From Citrobacter youngae ATCC 29220 (lineage in GTDB: Bacteria; Pseudomonadota; Gammaproteobacteria; Enterobacterales; Enterobacteriaceae): a stretch of 64,000 nt of DNA. A program made the translations under genes and the position numbers. Under the pieces are notes generated by a model, which saw nothing but the letters and a program-made list of their open reading frames with translations, ran no database searches and was not told where the DNA came from. This document shows, piece by piece, positions 8,211 through 18,954 of this stretch. The number at the start of each line of letters is the position of its first letter. Position 1 is the stretch's first letter. Where the stretch lies: assembly GCF_000155975.1 (NCBI RefSeq), contig NZ_GG730299.1:1336734-1400733 (forward strand), read 5' to 3'.

Positions 8211-9236
8211 ATGGCAACTATTAAAGATGTAGCGAAGCGAGCAAACGTTTCCACTACAACCGTATCACACGTAATTAACAAAACGCGTTTCGTCGCGGAA
8301 GAGACGCGTAATGCTGTTTGGGCTGCGATCAAAGAGCTGCACTATTCTCCAAGCGCAGTCGCGCGCAGCCTGAAGGTGAATCACACCAAGTCTATCGGCT
8401 TGCTGGCCACCAGCAGCGAAGCGGCCTATTTCGCTGAAATTATCGAAGCCGTTGAGAAAAACTGTTTTCAGAAAGGCTACACCCTGATTTTGGGTAACGC
8501 TTGGAACAGTCTTGAAAAACAGCAGGCTTATCTGTCGATGATGGCCCAAAAGCGCGTTGACGGCCTGCTGGTGATGTGTTCCGAGTATCCGGAGTCGCTG
8601 CTTTCGATGCTCGAAGAGTATCGCCATATTCCGATGGTGGTTATGGACTGGGGCGAGGCTAAAGCCGACTTTACCGATACGGTTATTGATAACGCCTTTG
8701 AGGGCGGTTACATGGCAGGTCGGTATCTGGTAGAACGCGGTCATCGTGAGATTGGCGTGATCCCAGGCCCAATGGAGCGTAATACCGGCGCGGGCCGCCT
8801 GGCGGGCTTTATGAAAGCGATGGAAGAAGCGCTGATTAAAGTGCCTGAAAACTGGATTGTCCAGGGCGATTTTGAACCTGAATCCGGCTACCGCGCCATG
8901 CAGCAAATTCTCTCACAGTCGCATCGTCCGACCGCCGTCTTCTGCGGTGGCGATATTATGGCGATGGGCGCGCTATGCGCCGCGGACGAAATGGGACTGC
9001 GCGTACCGCAGGATGTCTCGCTTATCGGTTACGATAACGTGCGCAACGCCCGCTTCTTCACCCCGGCGCTGACGACCATTCACCAGCCGAAGGATTCACT
9101 GGGTGAAACGGCCTTCAACATGCTGTTAGACCGTATTGTGAATAAACGTGAAGAATCGCAGTCAATCGAGGTTCATCCGCGCCTGGTAGAGCGTCGCTCC
9201 GTTGCCGACGGCCCATTCCGCGATTACCGTCGTTAA
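8211..9236 (+). CDS. purR: PurR, LacI-family purine repressor
   Basis: Hypoxanthine/guanine-responsive repressor of purine synthesis, 341 residues. The LacI-type DNA-binding domain is at residues 1-60 ([22 protein letters not shown] helix-turn-helix, then the hinge helix [10 protein letters not shown]), followed by the periplasmic-binding-like corepressor domain ([35 protein letters not shown]). It is autoregulated through O1 and the intragenic O2. The stop overlaps the convergent punR stop by 4 bases. Confidence 0.97.
   Translation: MATIKDVAKRANVSTTTVSHVINKTRFVAEETRNAVWAAIKELHYSPSAVARSLKVNHTKSIGLLATSSEAAYFAEIIEAVEKNCFQKGYTLILGNAWNSLEKQQAYLSMMAQKRVDGLLVMCSEYPESLLSMLEEYRHIPMVVMDWGEAKADFTDTVIDNAFEGGYMAGRYLVERGHREIGVIPGPMERNTGAGRLAGFMKAMEEALIKVPENWIVQGDFEPESGYRAMQQILSQSHRPTAVFCGGDIMAMGALCAADEMGLRVPQDVSLIGYDNVRNARFFTPALTTIHQPKDSLGETAFNMLLDRIVNKREESQSIEVHPRLVERRSVADGPFRDYRR
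8239..8254. promoter_or_regulatory. PurR operator O2 inside purR
   Basis: GAGCAAACGTTTCCAC lies in codons 10-15 of purR and shares the GCAAACGTTT core with O1; known in E. coli as a weaker roadblock operator. Confidence 0.88.
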
Positions 9237-10162
9237 GCCTGTGCGGGAGCCTCATCCGGCTCCCGCAGCCACTCTTTGTTCAGCGTTTCGCTATCCCCTA
9301 AATAGTCCAGCAACCAGCTCAATGCCGGAGACGTATCGTTCTGTTGCCATGTCAGACAACATGCGGCGTCCGGAAAGGGATTCTCCAGCTGTAGCGCGAC
9401 CCATTTACCGTTATCAATCCACGGTTTGGCAAAATGCGTCGGTACCATCCCAACGCACAGCCCCGCGGACAAACAGGTCGCGGAAGATTCCCAGTCAGGC
9501 ACCACGACGCGTTTTTGGTTATCCAGCAGCCAGGTAATACGCTTCGGCAACGTGCGGGAGGTATCTTCGCGCACCAGCGACGGCCAGTTGCGCAATGTGT
9601 CGTCGCTAAGCGGTCCGGGCATTGACGCCAGCGGATGATGGCTGGCCACCACGCAGCTCCAGCTCAGCATTCCCATGTCGCGGAAGGTGTAGCGCCCTCC
9701 CACCGGAATCGCCTGCGTAGCGCCGATAGCCAACTCTACGCGCCCATCGGAAAGCGCATCCCAGACGCCATTAAACACTTCCTGAAAGACCAGCAATTCC
9801 ACATCATCAAAGTGACGGTAGAAATCCACGATCATCTGCCGGGTACGTTCCGGACGGACAATATTATCTACCGCGATCGCCAACTGTCCTCGCCAGCCGT
9901 TGGCGATTTGTTGACATTGCTGGCGAGTGATCTGCATTTTTTTGATAACAGAGCGCCCTTCTTTTAAAAACCACGCCCCGGCAGGCGTTAATTCCACATC
10001 GCGATGTCGTCGCTCAAAAAGCGGCACGGCCAGCCACTCCTCCAACTGGCGCACGGTATAGCTTACCGCCGAAGGTACGCGGTGTAACTCCTGGGCGGCG
10101 GAACTAAAACTGCCGTTACGCGCAACCGCATCAACCACTTCAAGTGAATATTCCGACCACAT
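9233..10162 (-). CDS. punR: PunR (YdhB), LysR-family activator of punC
   Basis: LysR-type regulator, 309 residues. The winged helix-turn-helix is at residues 1-60 ([32 protein letters not shown]), followed by an effector-binding domain ([11 protein letters not shown]...ELAIGATQ...CVVASHHPL). In E. coli it responds to purine nucleosides and activates the adjacent divergent punC. Its final codons (9243-9266) encode a GC-rich inverted repeat GCGGGAGCC / GGCTCCCGC that may also act on convergent purR RNA. Confidence 0.93.
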   Translation of the reverse strand: MWSEYSLEVVDAVARNGSFSSAAQELHRVPSAVSYTVRQLEEWLAVPLFERRHRDVELTPAGAWFLKEGRSVIKKMQITRQQCQQIANGWRGQLAIAVDNIVRPERTRQMIVDFYRHFDDVELLVFQEVFNGVWDALSDGRVELAIGATQAIPVGGRYTFRDMGMLSWSCVVASHHPLASMPGPLSDDTLRNWPSLVREDTSRTLPKRITWLLDNQKRVVVPDWESSATCLSAGLCVGMVPTHFAKPWIDNGKWVALQLENPFPDAACCLTWQQNDTSPALSWLLDYLGDSETLNKEWLREPDEAPAQA

Positions 10163-10272
10163 ATTCTGCCTGCAAAAATTTTGAAATCAGTAAGCAAATA
10201 TTAGCGTTTCACAGCGTGAATTACACTCACTACACTCAGCGGCATTGTTCTATAGCTAAAAGAGAAATGATG

Positions 10273-11478
10273 ATGCAACCTGGGAAAGGGTTTTTAGTCT
10301 GGTTGGCGGGTCTTAGCGTGCTCGGCTTTCTGGCGACGGATATGTATCTGCCCGCCTTTGCCGCTATTCAGTCCGACCTGCAAACACCAGCCTCTGCCGT
10401 CAGCGCCAGCCTAAGCTTATTTTTGGCGGGTTTCGCCGTCGCGCAACTGCTGTGGGGACCGCTCTCTGACCGCTATGGTCGTAAACCGATTTTACTGTTG
10501 GGTCTATCTATCTTTGCGCTGGGTAGTCTGGGCATGCTGTGGGTTGAAAACGCCGCAGGCCTGCTGGCGCTGCGCTTTATTCAGGCCGTTGGCGTCTGCG
10601 CGGCGTCGGTTATCTGGCAGGCGCTGGTCACCGACTATTACCCTTCACAAAAAGTAAACCGCATCTTTGCCACCATTATGCCGCTGGTCGGGTTATCTCC
10701 CGCTCTGGCGCCATTATTAGGAAGCTGGATTCTGGTCCATTTTTCCTGGCAGGCCATTTTCGCGACGCTCTTTGCCATTACCCTGGTGCTGATGCTTCCG
10801 GCCCTGCGTTTAAAACCGACGGCTAAAGCGCGCTACGACAGCCAGGATAAACTGACTTTCGCCACGCTGCTGCGCTCGAAAGCTTACCGTGGAAACGTAC
10901 TCATTTATGCCGCCTGTTCTGCGAGCTTTTTCGCATGGCTGACGGGTTCACCGTTTATCCTTAGCGAAATGGGCTACAGCCCGGCGGTGATTGGCCTGAG
11001 CTATGTTCCGCAAACTATCGCTTTCCTGATTGGTGGTTACGGCTGCCGCGCGGCGCTGCAAAAATGGCAAGGTCGTCAGATGCTGCCATGGTTACTGATT
11101 CTTTATGCCATCAGCGTTGTGGCCACCTGGGCTACCGGCTTTATTCATCATGTTGCGCTGGCTGAAATTCTGATCCCATTCTGCGTCATGGCGATTGCCA
11201 ACGGAGCAATCTATCCTATCGTCGTCGCTCAGGCGTTACGTCCTTTCCCACAGGCCACAGGGCGCGCAGCCGCATTGCAAAATACGCTGCAGTTGGGTTT
11301 ATGCTTCCTGGCAAGCCTGGTGGTGTCGTGGCTGATCGCGACACCGCTGCTCACCACCACCAGCGTGATGCTGACAACGGTGTTGCTGGCAGCCATGGGG
11401 TACAAAATGCAATCGCAGACAAATCCCCCCCGTCAAGCAGAAGACCGGGCGCAAATTGCCCACGGTGAGTCTCACTAA
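10273..11478 (+). CDS. punC: PunC (YdhC), MFS purine-nucleoside transporter
   Basis: Inner-membrane MFS protein of the Bcr/CflA drug:H+ type, 401 residues from the ATG at 10273 ([19 protein letters not shown]). The frame is open further upstream but that stretch contains the punR-punC promoter region; three consecutive in-frame ATGs (10267, 10270, 10273) follow AAGAGAA. About 12 transmembrane helices; motif A reads [14 protein letters not shown]. In E. coli it imports purine nucleosides under PunR control. Confidence 0.92.
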   Translation: MQPGKGFLVWLAGLSVLGFLATDMYLPAFAAIQSDLQTPASAVSASLSLFLAGFAVAQLLWGPLSDRYGRKPILLLGLSIFALGSLGMLWVENAAGLLALRFIQAVGVCAASVIWQALVTDYYPSQKVNRIFATIMPLVGLSPALAPLLGSWILVHFSWQAIFATLFAITLVLMLPALRLKPTAKARYDSQDKLTFATLLRSKAYRGNVLIYAACSASFFAWLTGSPFILSEMGYSPAVIGLSYVPQTIAFLIGGYGCRAALQKWQGRQMLPWLLILYAISVVATWATGFIHHVALAEILIPFCVMAIANGAIYPIVVAQALRPFPQATGRAAALQNTLQLGLCFLASLVVSWLIATPLLTTTSVMLTTVLLAAMGYKMQSQTNPPRQAEDRAQIAHGESH

Positions 11479-11481
11479 TAA

Positions 11482-11517
11482 TTGTCGCGGGCATATAGTT
11501 AGCCCGCTAACAATTTT
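11482..11517 (+). terminator. punC terminator
   Basis: GCGGGC / GCCCGC (11487-11492/11502-11507), with outer TTGT/ACAA pairing and a following TTTTC, directly after the punC stop. Confidence 0.6.
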
Positions 11518-11520
11518 CTA

Positions 11521-11549
11521 TTGAATCGTCAAAAATTCAGGCTTATACT
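11521..11549 (+). promoter_or_regulatory. cfa distal (housekeeping) promoter
   Basis: TTGAAT (11521-11526) and TATACT (11544-11549) with 17 bases between. The predicted start near 11556 gives a leader of about 213 nt, agreeing with the known long cfa transcript in E. coli. Confidence 0.8.
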
Positions 11550-11589
11550 GATTTCCAGTTGTTACAAAAACGATAATTTTTATGTATTA

Positions 11590-11615
11590 ACGGGAACAAG
11601 AACGTTCCCGTTTTT
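11590..11615 (+). terminator. Terminator-like hairpin inside the long cfa leader
   Basis: ACGGGAAC / GTTCCCGT with a 6-base loop followed by TTTTT. It lies about 35 nt after the distal start, so it could attenuate the long cfa transcript, or be a second terminator for punC readthrough. Confidence 0.6.
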
Positions 11616-11657
11616 CCACGGATGGTCTTTTCGGCAAGGGTTTCTCCCTTCCTCTGT

Positions 11658-11667
11658 TCTACGTCGG
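11658..11667 (+). promoter_or_regulatory. RydC sRNA pairing site in the cfa leader
   Basis: TCTACGTCGG, at -111 to -102 from the ATG, is complementary with one mismatch to the RydC 5' seed (CCGATGTAGA, from memory). Position and sequence agree with the published cfa site where RydC blocks RNase E attack and stabilises the mRNA. Confidence 0.65.
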
Positions 11668-11722
11668 ATTAAAGATTCGCGGATTAATTCCGTGAGATTT
11701 CTCACTAAGCCCAAAAAAGCGT

Positions 11723-11729
11723 CTACGCT
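11723..11729 (+). promoter_or_regulatory. cfa proximal sigma-S promoter (-10)
   Basis: CTACGCT resembles the sigma-S -10 element CTATACT; a start near 11735 gives the known short leader of about 34 nt that lacks the RydC site. Confidence 0.65.
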
Positions 11730-11768
11730 GTTTTAAGGTTCTGATCACCGACCAGTGATGGAGAAGCT

Positions 11769-12917
11769 ATGAGTTCATCGTGTATAGAAGACGTCAGCGT
11801 ACCGGATGATGACTGGTACCGCATCACCAATGAATTATTGAGCCGTGCAGGCATAACCATTAATGGTCCGGCTGCGGCAGATATTCGTGTCAAAAACCCC
11901 GATTTTTTCAAGCGCGTACTGCAGGAAGGATCGTTAGGTTTAGGTGAGAGTTATATGGATGGCTGGTGGGAGTGCGATCGGCTGGACATATTTTTCACCA
12001 AAGTCTTACGCGCCGGGCTGGAAAATCAGCTCCCCCGCAACTTCAAAGACACGTTGCGTATCGCCACGGCACGGCTGTTCAACTTACAGACCAAAAAGCG
12101 CGCCTGGGTTGTCGGCAAAGAACATTACGATCTGGGCAACGACCTCTTTACCCGCATGCTTGATCCTTACATGCAGTATTCCTGCGCCTACTGGAAAGAT
12201 GCCGATACCCTGGAATCTGCCCAACAGGCGAAGCTAAAAATGATCGCCGAGAAATTACAGTTAAAGCCGGGAATGCGGGTGCTCGATATTGGTTGCGGCT
12301 GGGGTGGTTTGTCCCATTTTATGGCATCGCAATACGGCGTGAACGTGGTGGGTGTGACCATTTCGGCAGAGCAGCAGAAAATGGCGCAGGCGCGCTGCGA
12401 AGGTCTGGATGTCACGATTTTGCTGCAGGACTATCGCGACCTGAACGATAAATTCGATCGCATTGTCTCCGTCGGCATGTTTGAACATGTCGGCCCGAAA
12501 AACTACAACACCTATTTCGAGGTTGTCGATCGCAATTTAAAGCAGGACGGTCTCTTTTTGCTGCACAGCATCGGCTCGAATAAGACCGACAATAACGTTG
12601 ATCCGTGGATCAATAAATACATCTTCCCCAACGGCTGTTTACCGTCAGTTCGCCAGATTGCCAACGCCAGCGAGCCGCATTTTGTGATGGAAGACTGGCA
12701 TAATTTTGGCGCGGATTACGATACCACGCTGATGGCATGGCACGAGCGCTTCATGCGCTCCTGGCCAGAAATCGCCGATAACTATACCGAGCGTTTTAAA
12801 CGGATGTTCAGCTATTACCTGAACGCCTGCGCCGGCGCGTTTCGTGCGCGCGATATCCAGCTTTGGCAGGTGGTTTTCTCGCGCGGAGTCGAACACGGCC
12901 TGCGCGTCCCCCGCTAG
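11769..12917 (+). CDS. cfa: Cfa, cyclopropane-fatty-acyl-phospholipid synthase
   Basis: SAM-dependent enzyme, 382 residues, that adds a methylene bridge to unsaturated acyl chains of membrane phospholipids in stationary phase and acid. The SAM-binding motif is VLDIGCGWGGLSHFMA near residue 170; conserved QYSCAYW, EMFEH-type GMFEHVGPKNYNTYF, and the bicarbonate/catalytic Cys region near NACAGAF are present. Served by two promoters and an sRNA site. Shares a bidirectional terminator with convergent ribC. Confidence 0.97.
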   Translation: MSSSCIEDVSVPDDDWYRITNELLSRAGITINGPAAADIRVKNPDFFKRVLQEGSLGLGESYMDGWWECDRLDIFFTKVLRAGLENQLPRNFKDTLRIATARLFNLQTKKRAWVVGKEHYDLGNDLFTRMLDPYMQYSCAYWKDADTLESAQQAKLKMIAEKLQLKPGMRVLDIGCGWGGLSHFMASQYGVNVVGVTISAEQQKMAQARCEGLDVTILLQDYRDLNDKFDRIVSVGMFEHVGPKNYNTYFEVVDRNLKQDGLFLLHSIGSNKTDNNVDPWINKYIFPNGCLPSVRQIANASEPHFVMEDWHNFGADYDTTLMAWHERFMRSWPEIADNYTERFKRMFSYYLNACAGAFRARDIQLWQVVFSRGVEHGLRVPR

Positions 12918-12925
12918 TGATTACC

Positions 12926-12952
12926 GCCCCCGCGCTAACGGGGGCATTTTTT
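12926..12952. terminator. Terminator between cfa and ribC
   Basis: GCCCCCG / CGGGGGC with a 6-base loop, then A and TTTTTT; 8 bases beyond the cfa stop. Confidence 0.9.
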
Positions 12953-12962
12953 CTGACCGGAT

Positions 12963-13604
12963 TCAGACCTCGCCCGCGACGTTACTGATGGCGCTTTCAC
13001 GCGCGGCCAGCACGCGCTCAACGGTATCAACCACCGCCTGCGTTTGGGGATCGATTTCGATATTAACCCGTGCGCCCAGCTTTTTCTTACCCAGCGTCGT
13101 ACGCTCCAGCGTTTCCGGGATCAAATGCACGCAGAAGCGCGTCGGCGTGACTTCACCGACCGTCAGGCTGATGCCGTCAATGCCAATAAATCCCTTGTAC
13201 AGGATATATTTCATCAGCGACGGGTCCTGAACCTTAAACCAAACCTGACGGTTATTTTCCGAAGTCAGAATTTTCGACACCTCGGCGGTGGTCATAATAT
13301 GGCCCGACATTAAATGCCCGCCAATCTCATCGCTGAATTTTGCCGCACGCTCAACGTTAACCATATCCCCGACCTTCAGGTCGCCCAGGTTGGTGATACG
13401 CAGCGTCTCTTTCATCAGATCGAAGCTTATCTGGTTACCGTTGATTTCAGTTACCGTCAGGCAACACCCATTGTGGGCAACCGATGCGCCAGTCTCCAGC
13501 GCATCCAGCATATATTCAGGCAACTCCACCACATGCGTACGAAAATTTGGTTTTTCATCAATGGACACCAGTTTTGCGGTGCCCTGCACAATACCCGTAA
13601 ACAT
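12963..13604 (-). CDS. ribC: Riboflavin synthase (RibC, also named RibE)
   Basis: Lumazine dismutase making riboflavin, 213 residues from ATG 13604 ([17 protein letters not shown] 8 bases upstream); a longer frame to 13625 would add 7 residues without support. The tandem lumazine-binding barrels are visible: MFTGIVQ...[14 protein letters not shown]...[27 protein letters not shown] and the repeat [14 protein letters not shown]...[26 protein letters not shown]. No FMN riboswitch precedes it here. Confidence 0.96.
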   Translation of the reverse strand: MFTGIVQGTAKLVSIDEKPNFRTHVVELPEYMLDALETGASVAHNGCCLTVTEINGNQISFDLMKETLRITNLGDLKVGDMVNVERAAKFSDEIGGHLMSGHIMTTAEVSKILTSENNRQVWFKVQDPSLMKYILYKGFIGIDGISLTVGEVTPTRFCVHLIPETLERTTLGKKKLGARVNIEIDPQTQAVVDTVERVLAARESAISNVAGEV

Positions 13605-13726
13605 ACTTCTAACTCCTGAACGCAATTAAGACATCTCTGCCCAGCACAATAGCAGGTGGAAATTCAGGTTGCCAGCAATGCGCCACCGCAGCCTGTTTTT
13701 TCACTGGAGAATTACGTATTCCTCGC

Positions 13727-15196
<1,470 letters not shown>

Positions 15197-15205
15197 CCTC
15201 ACAAT

Positions 15206-15228
15206 AGCCGCCGTCTGGCGGCTTTTTT
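15206..15228. terminator. Terminator after mdtK
   Basis: AGCCGCC / GGCGGCT with a 4-base loop and TTTTTT, between convergent mdtK and the pseudouridine synthase. Confidence 0.9.
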
Positions 15229-15234
15229 ACACCT

Positions 15235-15933
15235 TCAGAAGGGACTGGCGCTTTCGGCGTTCATCCACCTTTCGCTGACCGGATGTCTGAAATGCAATGC
15301 GCTGGCATGCAGCATCAGCCGCGGCGTCCGTTCAGTGCCAGGCCACAGACGCCCGCCATAAAGATCACAACCCAGAATGGGATGCCCCAGCTGCTGACAG
15401 TGGATCCGCAATTGATGGGTACGCCCGGTTTCAGGCGTCAGTTGTACCCGCGTCAAGGGGAGCAACGCCCCGTCTTCCTGGCGATGAAGAAAACGCTCAA
15501 TAACCTGATAGCGCGAGCGCGCGGGTTTGCCGTTCATGGCGCAAATCGACATCCGTGGAAACAGCGCCGGATCTTTAGCAATCGCAGCGTCGATAACCCC
15601 GGCATCGTTTTCCAGATGCCCGCATAACAGCGCGCTGTATGCCTTAGTCACAACGCGCTGGCTAAACTGCTGGCACAGCGCCGCGTTGATCGCCTTATTA
15701 CGAGCAATCACCATCAGCCCGGAGGTCCCGAAATCAAGCCGATGGACCAACGTACAACCGGGATAAATCTGTACCAGCCGGTGATGTACCGAATCAAGAT
15801 TCTGCGGATTTTTACCTGACAAGCTGAGCAGCCCGGCTGGTTTATTGATAAGCACCAGATGTTCGTCCTGATAGAGGATCTCTATCTCGTCATAACAAGG
15901 AGGAGCAATAAAGGTATCGAGGATGGTAGACAT
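15235..15933 (-). CDS. RluA-family pseudouridine synthase
   Basis: Stand-alone pseudouridine synthase, 232 residues, no S4 domain. The RluA motif HRLDFGTSGLMVIARN near residue 65 contains the catalytic Asp; ILYQDEHLVLINKPAGLLS begins the domain and ETGRTHQLRIHCQQLGHPILGCDLYGG closes it. It could modify tRNA or rRNA; which site cannot be read from the sequence. Shorter than RluC/RluD. Divergent from the PhzF-like gene, with 134 bases between. Confidence 0.85.
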   Translation of the reverse strand: MSTILDTFIAPPCYDEIEILYQDEHLVLINKPAGLLSLSGKNPQNLDSVHHRLVQIYPGCTLVHRLDFGTSGLMVIARNKAINAALCQQFSQRVVTKAYSALLCGHLENDAGVIDAAIAKDPALFPRMSICAMNGKPARSRYQVIERFLHRQEDGALLPLTRVQLTPETGRTHQLRIHCQQLGHPILGCDLYGGRLWPGTERTPRLMLHASALHFRHPVSERWMNAESASPF

Positions 15934-16012
15934 CAGGCGGCCATGATGAAGTGTGGGAGCGGATGATAACGAATTTTGTCTGTACTGGCGAATCGGCGCG
16001 TTTAACTTATGG

Positions 16013-16029
16013 CTACCATTGCATGGTAG
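16013..16029. promoter_or_regulatory. Palindrome upstream of the PhzF-like gene
   Basis: CTACCAT TGC ATGGTAG is a perfect 7-bp inverted repeat with a 3-base centre, 38 bases before the GTG start, in the spacing expected for an operator. No matching regulator is adjacent. Confidence 0.55.
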
Positions 16030-16067
16030 AGTGGACGTTATCCCGAGTGCAAAGAGAGGGTTACACA

Positions 16068-16859
16068 GTGCAACAGATCGATTTTTATATGGTAGACGCC
16101 TTTAGCACCACGACGTTTGGCGGCAATGCCGCAGCCGTATGTCCCCTCCCGGACTGGCTGCCCGACGAAACATTATTAAAAATGTCGAAGCAGCATAACC
16201 AGTCAGAAACCGCTTTTTTTGTCGCGAATGATAATGGCTTTGAGCTACGCTGGTTTACCACGCAGGGAGAAATTAATCTCTGTGGGCATGCCACGCTTGC
16301 CGCTGCGCATGTCATTTTTGAACATCTTGATTACCCGGACACGACCCTCCATTTTGCGACCCGGTTTGTGGGGCCGCTGACGGTAACGCGCAGCGGCGAA
16401 TGGCTGACGCTTGATTTTCCTGCCTGGGAAAGCGAGCCTGTCGTACCGCCTGCCTTACTGCTGGAAGCGTTAGGCATCACAGAATATAAAGAAGTTCGCG
16501 CGGCGCGCGATTACATGGTTGTGCTGGAGGACCAGCACCAGGTCGAGGCTGTGCGTCCGAATATCCACGCCATGGTTCCATTAGGGAAAATGGTTTGTAT
16601 CACCGCGCCAGGCGACGGGGAATATGATTTTGTCAGCCGGTTCTTCTGCCCAGGAGAGGCCGTAGCAGAGGATCCCGTCACGGGTTCGGCGCATAGCATG
16701 CTCATTCCTTACTGGGCCGCAAAACTGAATAAAACACAAATGCTGGCGCGTCAGGTCTCCGAACGCGGGGGAGATTTACGCTGTCAGTTGGCGGACTCCC
16801 GCGTTTATATTGGCGGGCAGGCAACAACTTATCTGACGGGGAAAGTGCTGCTACGCTAA
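16068..16859 (+). CDS. PhzF/YddE-family isomerase
   Basis: PhzF-like protein of 263 residues with the diaminopimelate-epimerase fold. I chose the GTG at 16068 ([20 protein letters not shown]), with GAGAGG 8 bases upstream; the frame is open back to 15951 but that part runs through the palindrome. The general-base Glu is in QSETAFF near residue 45; [14 protein letters not shown] and [14 protein letters not shown] are the paired phosphate/substrate loops. Function outside phenazine makers is unknown. ydhR follows after 34 bases, likely co-transcribed. Confidence 0.85.
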   Translation: MQQIDFYMVDAFSTTTFGGNAAAVCPLPDWLPDETLLKMSKQHNQSETAFFVANDNGFELRWFTTQGEINLCGHATLAAAHVIFEHLDYPDTTLHFATRFVGPLTVTRSGEWLTLDFPAWESEPVVPPALLLEALGITEYKEVRAARDYMVVLEDQHQVEAVRPNIHAMVPLGKMVCITAPGDGEYDFVSRFFCPGEAVAEDPVTGSAHSMLIPYWAAKLNKTQMLARQVSERGGDLRCQLADSRVYIGGQATTYLTGKVLLR

Positions 16860-16893
16860 CCCTCTTCCCCGTTCCCACATCCAAGGAGGATTT

Positions 16894-17202
16894 ATGTCGA
16901 ACAAACTCGTACAGATGCACTTTACTTTTCATGGGCCGTTTGGCGCTGAGATGTCGCAACAGCTTGTTGAACTGGCCGAATCCATCAACCAGGAGCCGGG
17001 CTTTATCTGGAAAATCTGGACCGAGAACGAAGCCAATCATGAAGCCGGTGGCATCTATCTGTTCCAGGACGAAGACTCCGCGCAGGCTTATATCAACAAG
17101 CATACTGCCCGCCTGAAGCACCTGGGCGTGGAAGAAGTGATTTTCAAAATGTTCGACGTCAATGAACCGTTGAGTAAGATTAACCACGGTCATATTGGCT
17201 AA
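16894..17202 (+). CDS. ydhR: YdhR, putative monooxygenase
   Basis: Small dimeric alpha/beta-barrel protein, 102 residues, of the YdhR family related to ActVA-Orf6-type monooxygenases; activity unproven. Typical family sequence: [37 protein letters not shown]. Strong ribosome site AAGGAGG 7 bases upstream. In E. coli ydhR lies after valVW; here it lies more than 12 kb before them, so 17.2-29.3 kb is an insertion or rearrangement relative to that order. Confidence 0.93.
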   Translation: MSNKLVQMHFTFHGPFGAEMSQQLVELAESINQEPGFIWKIWTENEANHEAGGIYLFQDEDSAQAYINKHTARLKHLGVEEVIFKMFDVNEPLSKINHGHIG

Positions 17203-17217
17203 TATTTTTGGCTTAAA

Positions 17218-17234
17218 CGCCCCGTCCCGGGGCG
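17218..17234 (+). terminator. GC hairpin downstream of ydhR
   Basis: CGCCCCG / CGGGGCG with a 3-base loop, followed by ATTCTCCC; no good T-run, so a weak or Rho-assisted terminator at best. Confidence 0.4.
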
Positions 17235-17379
17235 ATTCTCCCTTCCCCAGCGTTCTCCTCACCAATAACGATAAACGCCCTGCATCACCCGCGATAACGC
17301 GTATCCCACGTTGGCACCCGTTCACAAAATCAGCGTCCGTGAAAAGTATCACTAGCCGACAGGCGCGTGAAGGCGTATA

Positions 17380-17418
17380 AATAATACAAACAGTATTATT
17401 TTATACAAACTGAATTAT
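17380..17418. promoter_or_regulatory. Tandem operator upstream of the ridA-like operon
   Basis: AATAATAC / GTATTATT form a perfect 8-bp inverted repeat (5-base centre, 17380-17400). ATACAAACAGTATTAT (17384-17399) is repeated as ATACAAACTGAATTAT (17403-17418), 14 of 16 identical and 19 bases apart, close to two helical turns. Ends 21 bases before the first gene. Probable binding site for the regulator encoded at 18955. Confidence 0.6.
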
Positions 17419-17439
17419 CAGCATCAACAGGAGATCCCT

Positions 17440-17835
17440 ATGCCACCCGACATTACTCTCAACGCTTCAGCAGGAAGTTTCCCTCCTGCAGGCCATTACT
17501 CACACAGTACAACAGCGGGCGGATTCGTTTTTATTTCAGGACAACTGCCCGTCACCCGTGATGGCGAAAAAAAAGCGGATGCGTCTTTTGAAGAACAAAC
17601 CAGACTGGCCTTACAAAATGTCGATGCCTGTCTGGCGGGGGCTGGAGTTTCTCGCCAGCACCTGGTGTCAGTACGTGTCTATGTGACGGATATCAACCAG
17701 TGGCCGACGTTTAACAGGATCTATGGTGAGTGGATCGGTGATTTTCGCCCTGCCCGCGCCGTCGCTGGCGTTGCCGAACTTCATTACGGTTTTGCCGTAG
17801 AAATTGAAGCGATAGCTTTGGCCCCGCAGGCCTGA
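17440..17835 (+). CDS. RidA-family enamine/imine deaminase
   Basis: RidA (YjgF/YER057c/UK114) family protein, 131 residues, trimeric in relatives, hydrolysing reactive 2-aminoacrylate-type enamines made by PLP dehydratases. The functional Arg is in FRPARAVAGVAELHYG near residue 108 and the C-terminal VEIEAIA motif is present; SGQLPV lies near residue 34. It is not the housekeeping ridA because it is followed 27 bases later by a dedicated PLP dehydratase, the enzyme class whose products RidA clears. Confidence 0.88.
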   Translation: MPPDITLNASAGSFPPAGHYSHSTTAGGFVFISGQLPVTRDGEKKADASFEEQTRLALQNVDACLAGAGVSRQHLVSVRVYVTDINQWPTFNRIYGEWIGDFRPARAVAGVAELHYGFAVEIEAIALAPQA

Positions 17836-17862
17836 TTTTTAACTGCATACAGGTGAATAAAA

Positions 17863-18831
17863 ATGACTGATATGACACTGCCTGATTATAACGATGTTGT
17901 CGCTGCGGCAGAGCGCATCGCAGATTATGCCAACAAAACGCCGGTGATGACCTCCCGCACGGTTAATGAAGAATTCGGCGCTGAAGTCTTCTTCAAATGC
18001 GAAAACTTCCAGAGAATGGGCGCGTTCAAATTTCGCGGCGCCATGAATGCGTTACGCCAGTTCACCCCACAGCAACGGGCCGCGGGCGTCGTAACCTTTT
18101 CTTCGGGAAATCATGCGCAGGCCATCGCTTTGTCGGCAAAATTGCTGGGTATTCCGGCGACAATTATCATGCCGCATGATGCTCCGGCAGCCAAAGTTGC
18201 AGCAACCAAAGGGTATGGCGGAAATGTGGTGGTTTACGATCGCTATACCGAAGATCGCGAAAAAATTGGTCGCGACCTGGCCGAGAAACAAGGGCTGACG
18301 CTGATCCCTCCTTACGATCACCCGCACGTTATCGCAGGCCAGGGCACCGCCACGAAAGAGCTGATTGAGGAAGTGGGACCGTTAGACGTCCTTTTCGTTT
18401 GTCTTGGGGGCGGTGGCCTGCTGTCCGGCTCCGCACTGGCCGCAAGACATCTCCCTCCTGACTGTATTATCTATGGCGTAGAGCCCGAGGCGGGTAATGA
18501 CGGTCAGCAGTCGTTTCGCAGCGGCAACATTGTTCATATTGACACGCCGAAAACCATAGCCGATGGCGCTCAGACCCAACACCTTGGGCAGTATACGTTT
18601 CAAATTATCCAGCAAAACGTTAACGATATTCTGACTGTCTCAGACAATGAATTAGTCACCGCGATGAAATTTATCGCTGAACGAATGAAAATCGTTGTAG
18701 AGCCAACTGGCTGTCTGGGTTTTGCCGCCGCGAGAGCACGAAAATCTGAACTTCAGGGTAAGAAAGTCGGCATTATTATCAGCGGTGGAAACGTGGATAT
18801 CAGCCGCTATGGTGAATTTCTGGCCGGATGA
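17863..18831 (+). CDS. PLP-dependent threo-3-hydroxyaspartate/serine/threonine dehydratase-like enzyme
   Basis: Fold-type II PLP enzyme, 322 residues. The Schiff-base lysine is in MGAFKFRGAMNAL near residue 59, followed by the SSGNHAQAIAL cofactor loop; the glycine-rich phosphate cradle is VCLGGGGLLSG near 185 and the C-terminal IIISGGNVDIS matches serine racemase/hydroxyaspartate dehydratase. The lack of a C-terminal ACT domain separates it from biosynthetic IlvA. The substrate could be 3-hydroxyaspartate, serine or threonine. The partner RidA gene fits an enamine-forming reaction. Confidence 0.85.
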   Translation: MTDMTLPDYNDVVAAAERIADYANKTPVMTSRTVNEEFGAEVFFKCENFQRMGAFKFRGAMNALRQFTPQQRAAGVVTFSSGNHAQAIALSAKLLGIPATIIMPHDAPAAKVAATKGYGGNVVVYDRYTEDREKIGRDLAEKQGLTLIPPYDHPHVIAGQGTATKELIEEVGPLDVLFVCLGGGGLLSGSALAARHLPPDCIIYGVEPEAGNDGQQSFRSGNIVHIDTPKTIADGAQTQHLGQYTFQIIQQNVNDILTVSDNELVTAMKFIAERMKIVVEPTGCLGFAAARARKSELQGKKVGIIISGGNVDISRYGEFLAG

Positions 18832-18954
18832 TAAGCAAGGTATCTGCGTTGCGGATACCTTATTGCTGCCCGTACATTCCCGTCTGGCAAAGCGAACCCT
18901 GCCCACGGTAAACTGCCCGCAATCATGGCAAAGGCATCACTGCAGGAGACCGGC

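Noticed and set aside
16702..17352. 216-codon minus-strand frame over ydhR
   Set aside because: Opposite to the conserved ydhR and PhzF-like genes; no homology recognised.
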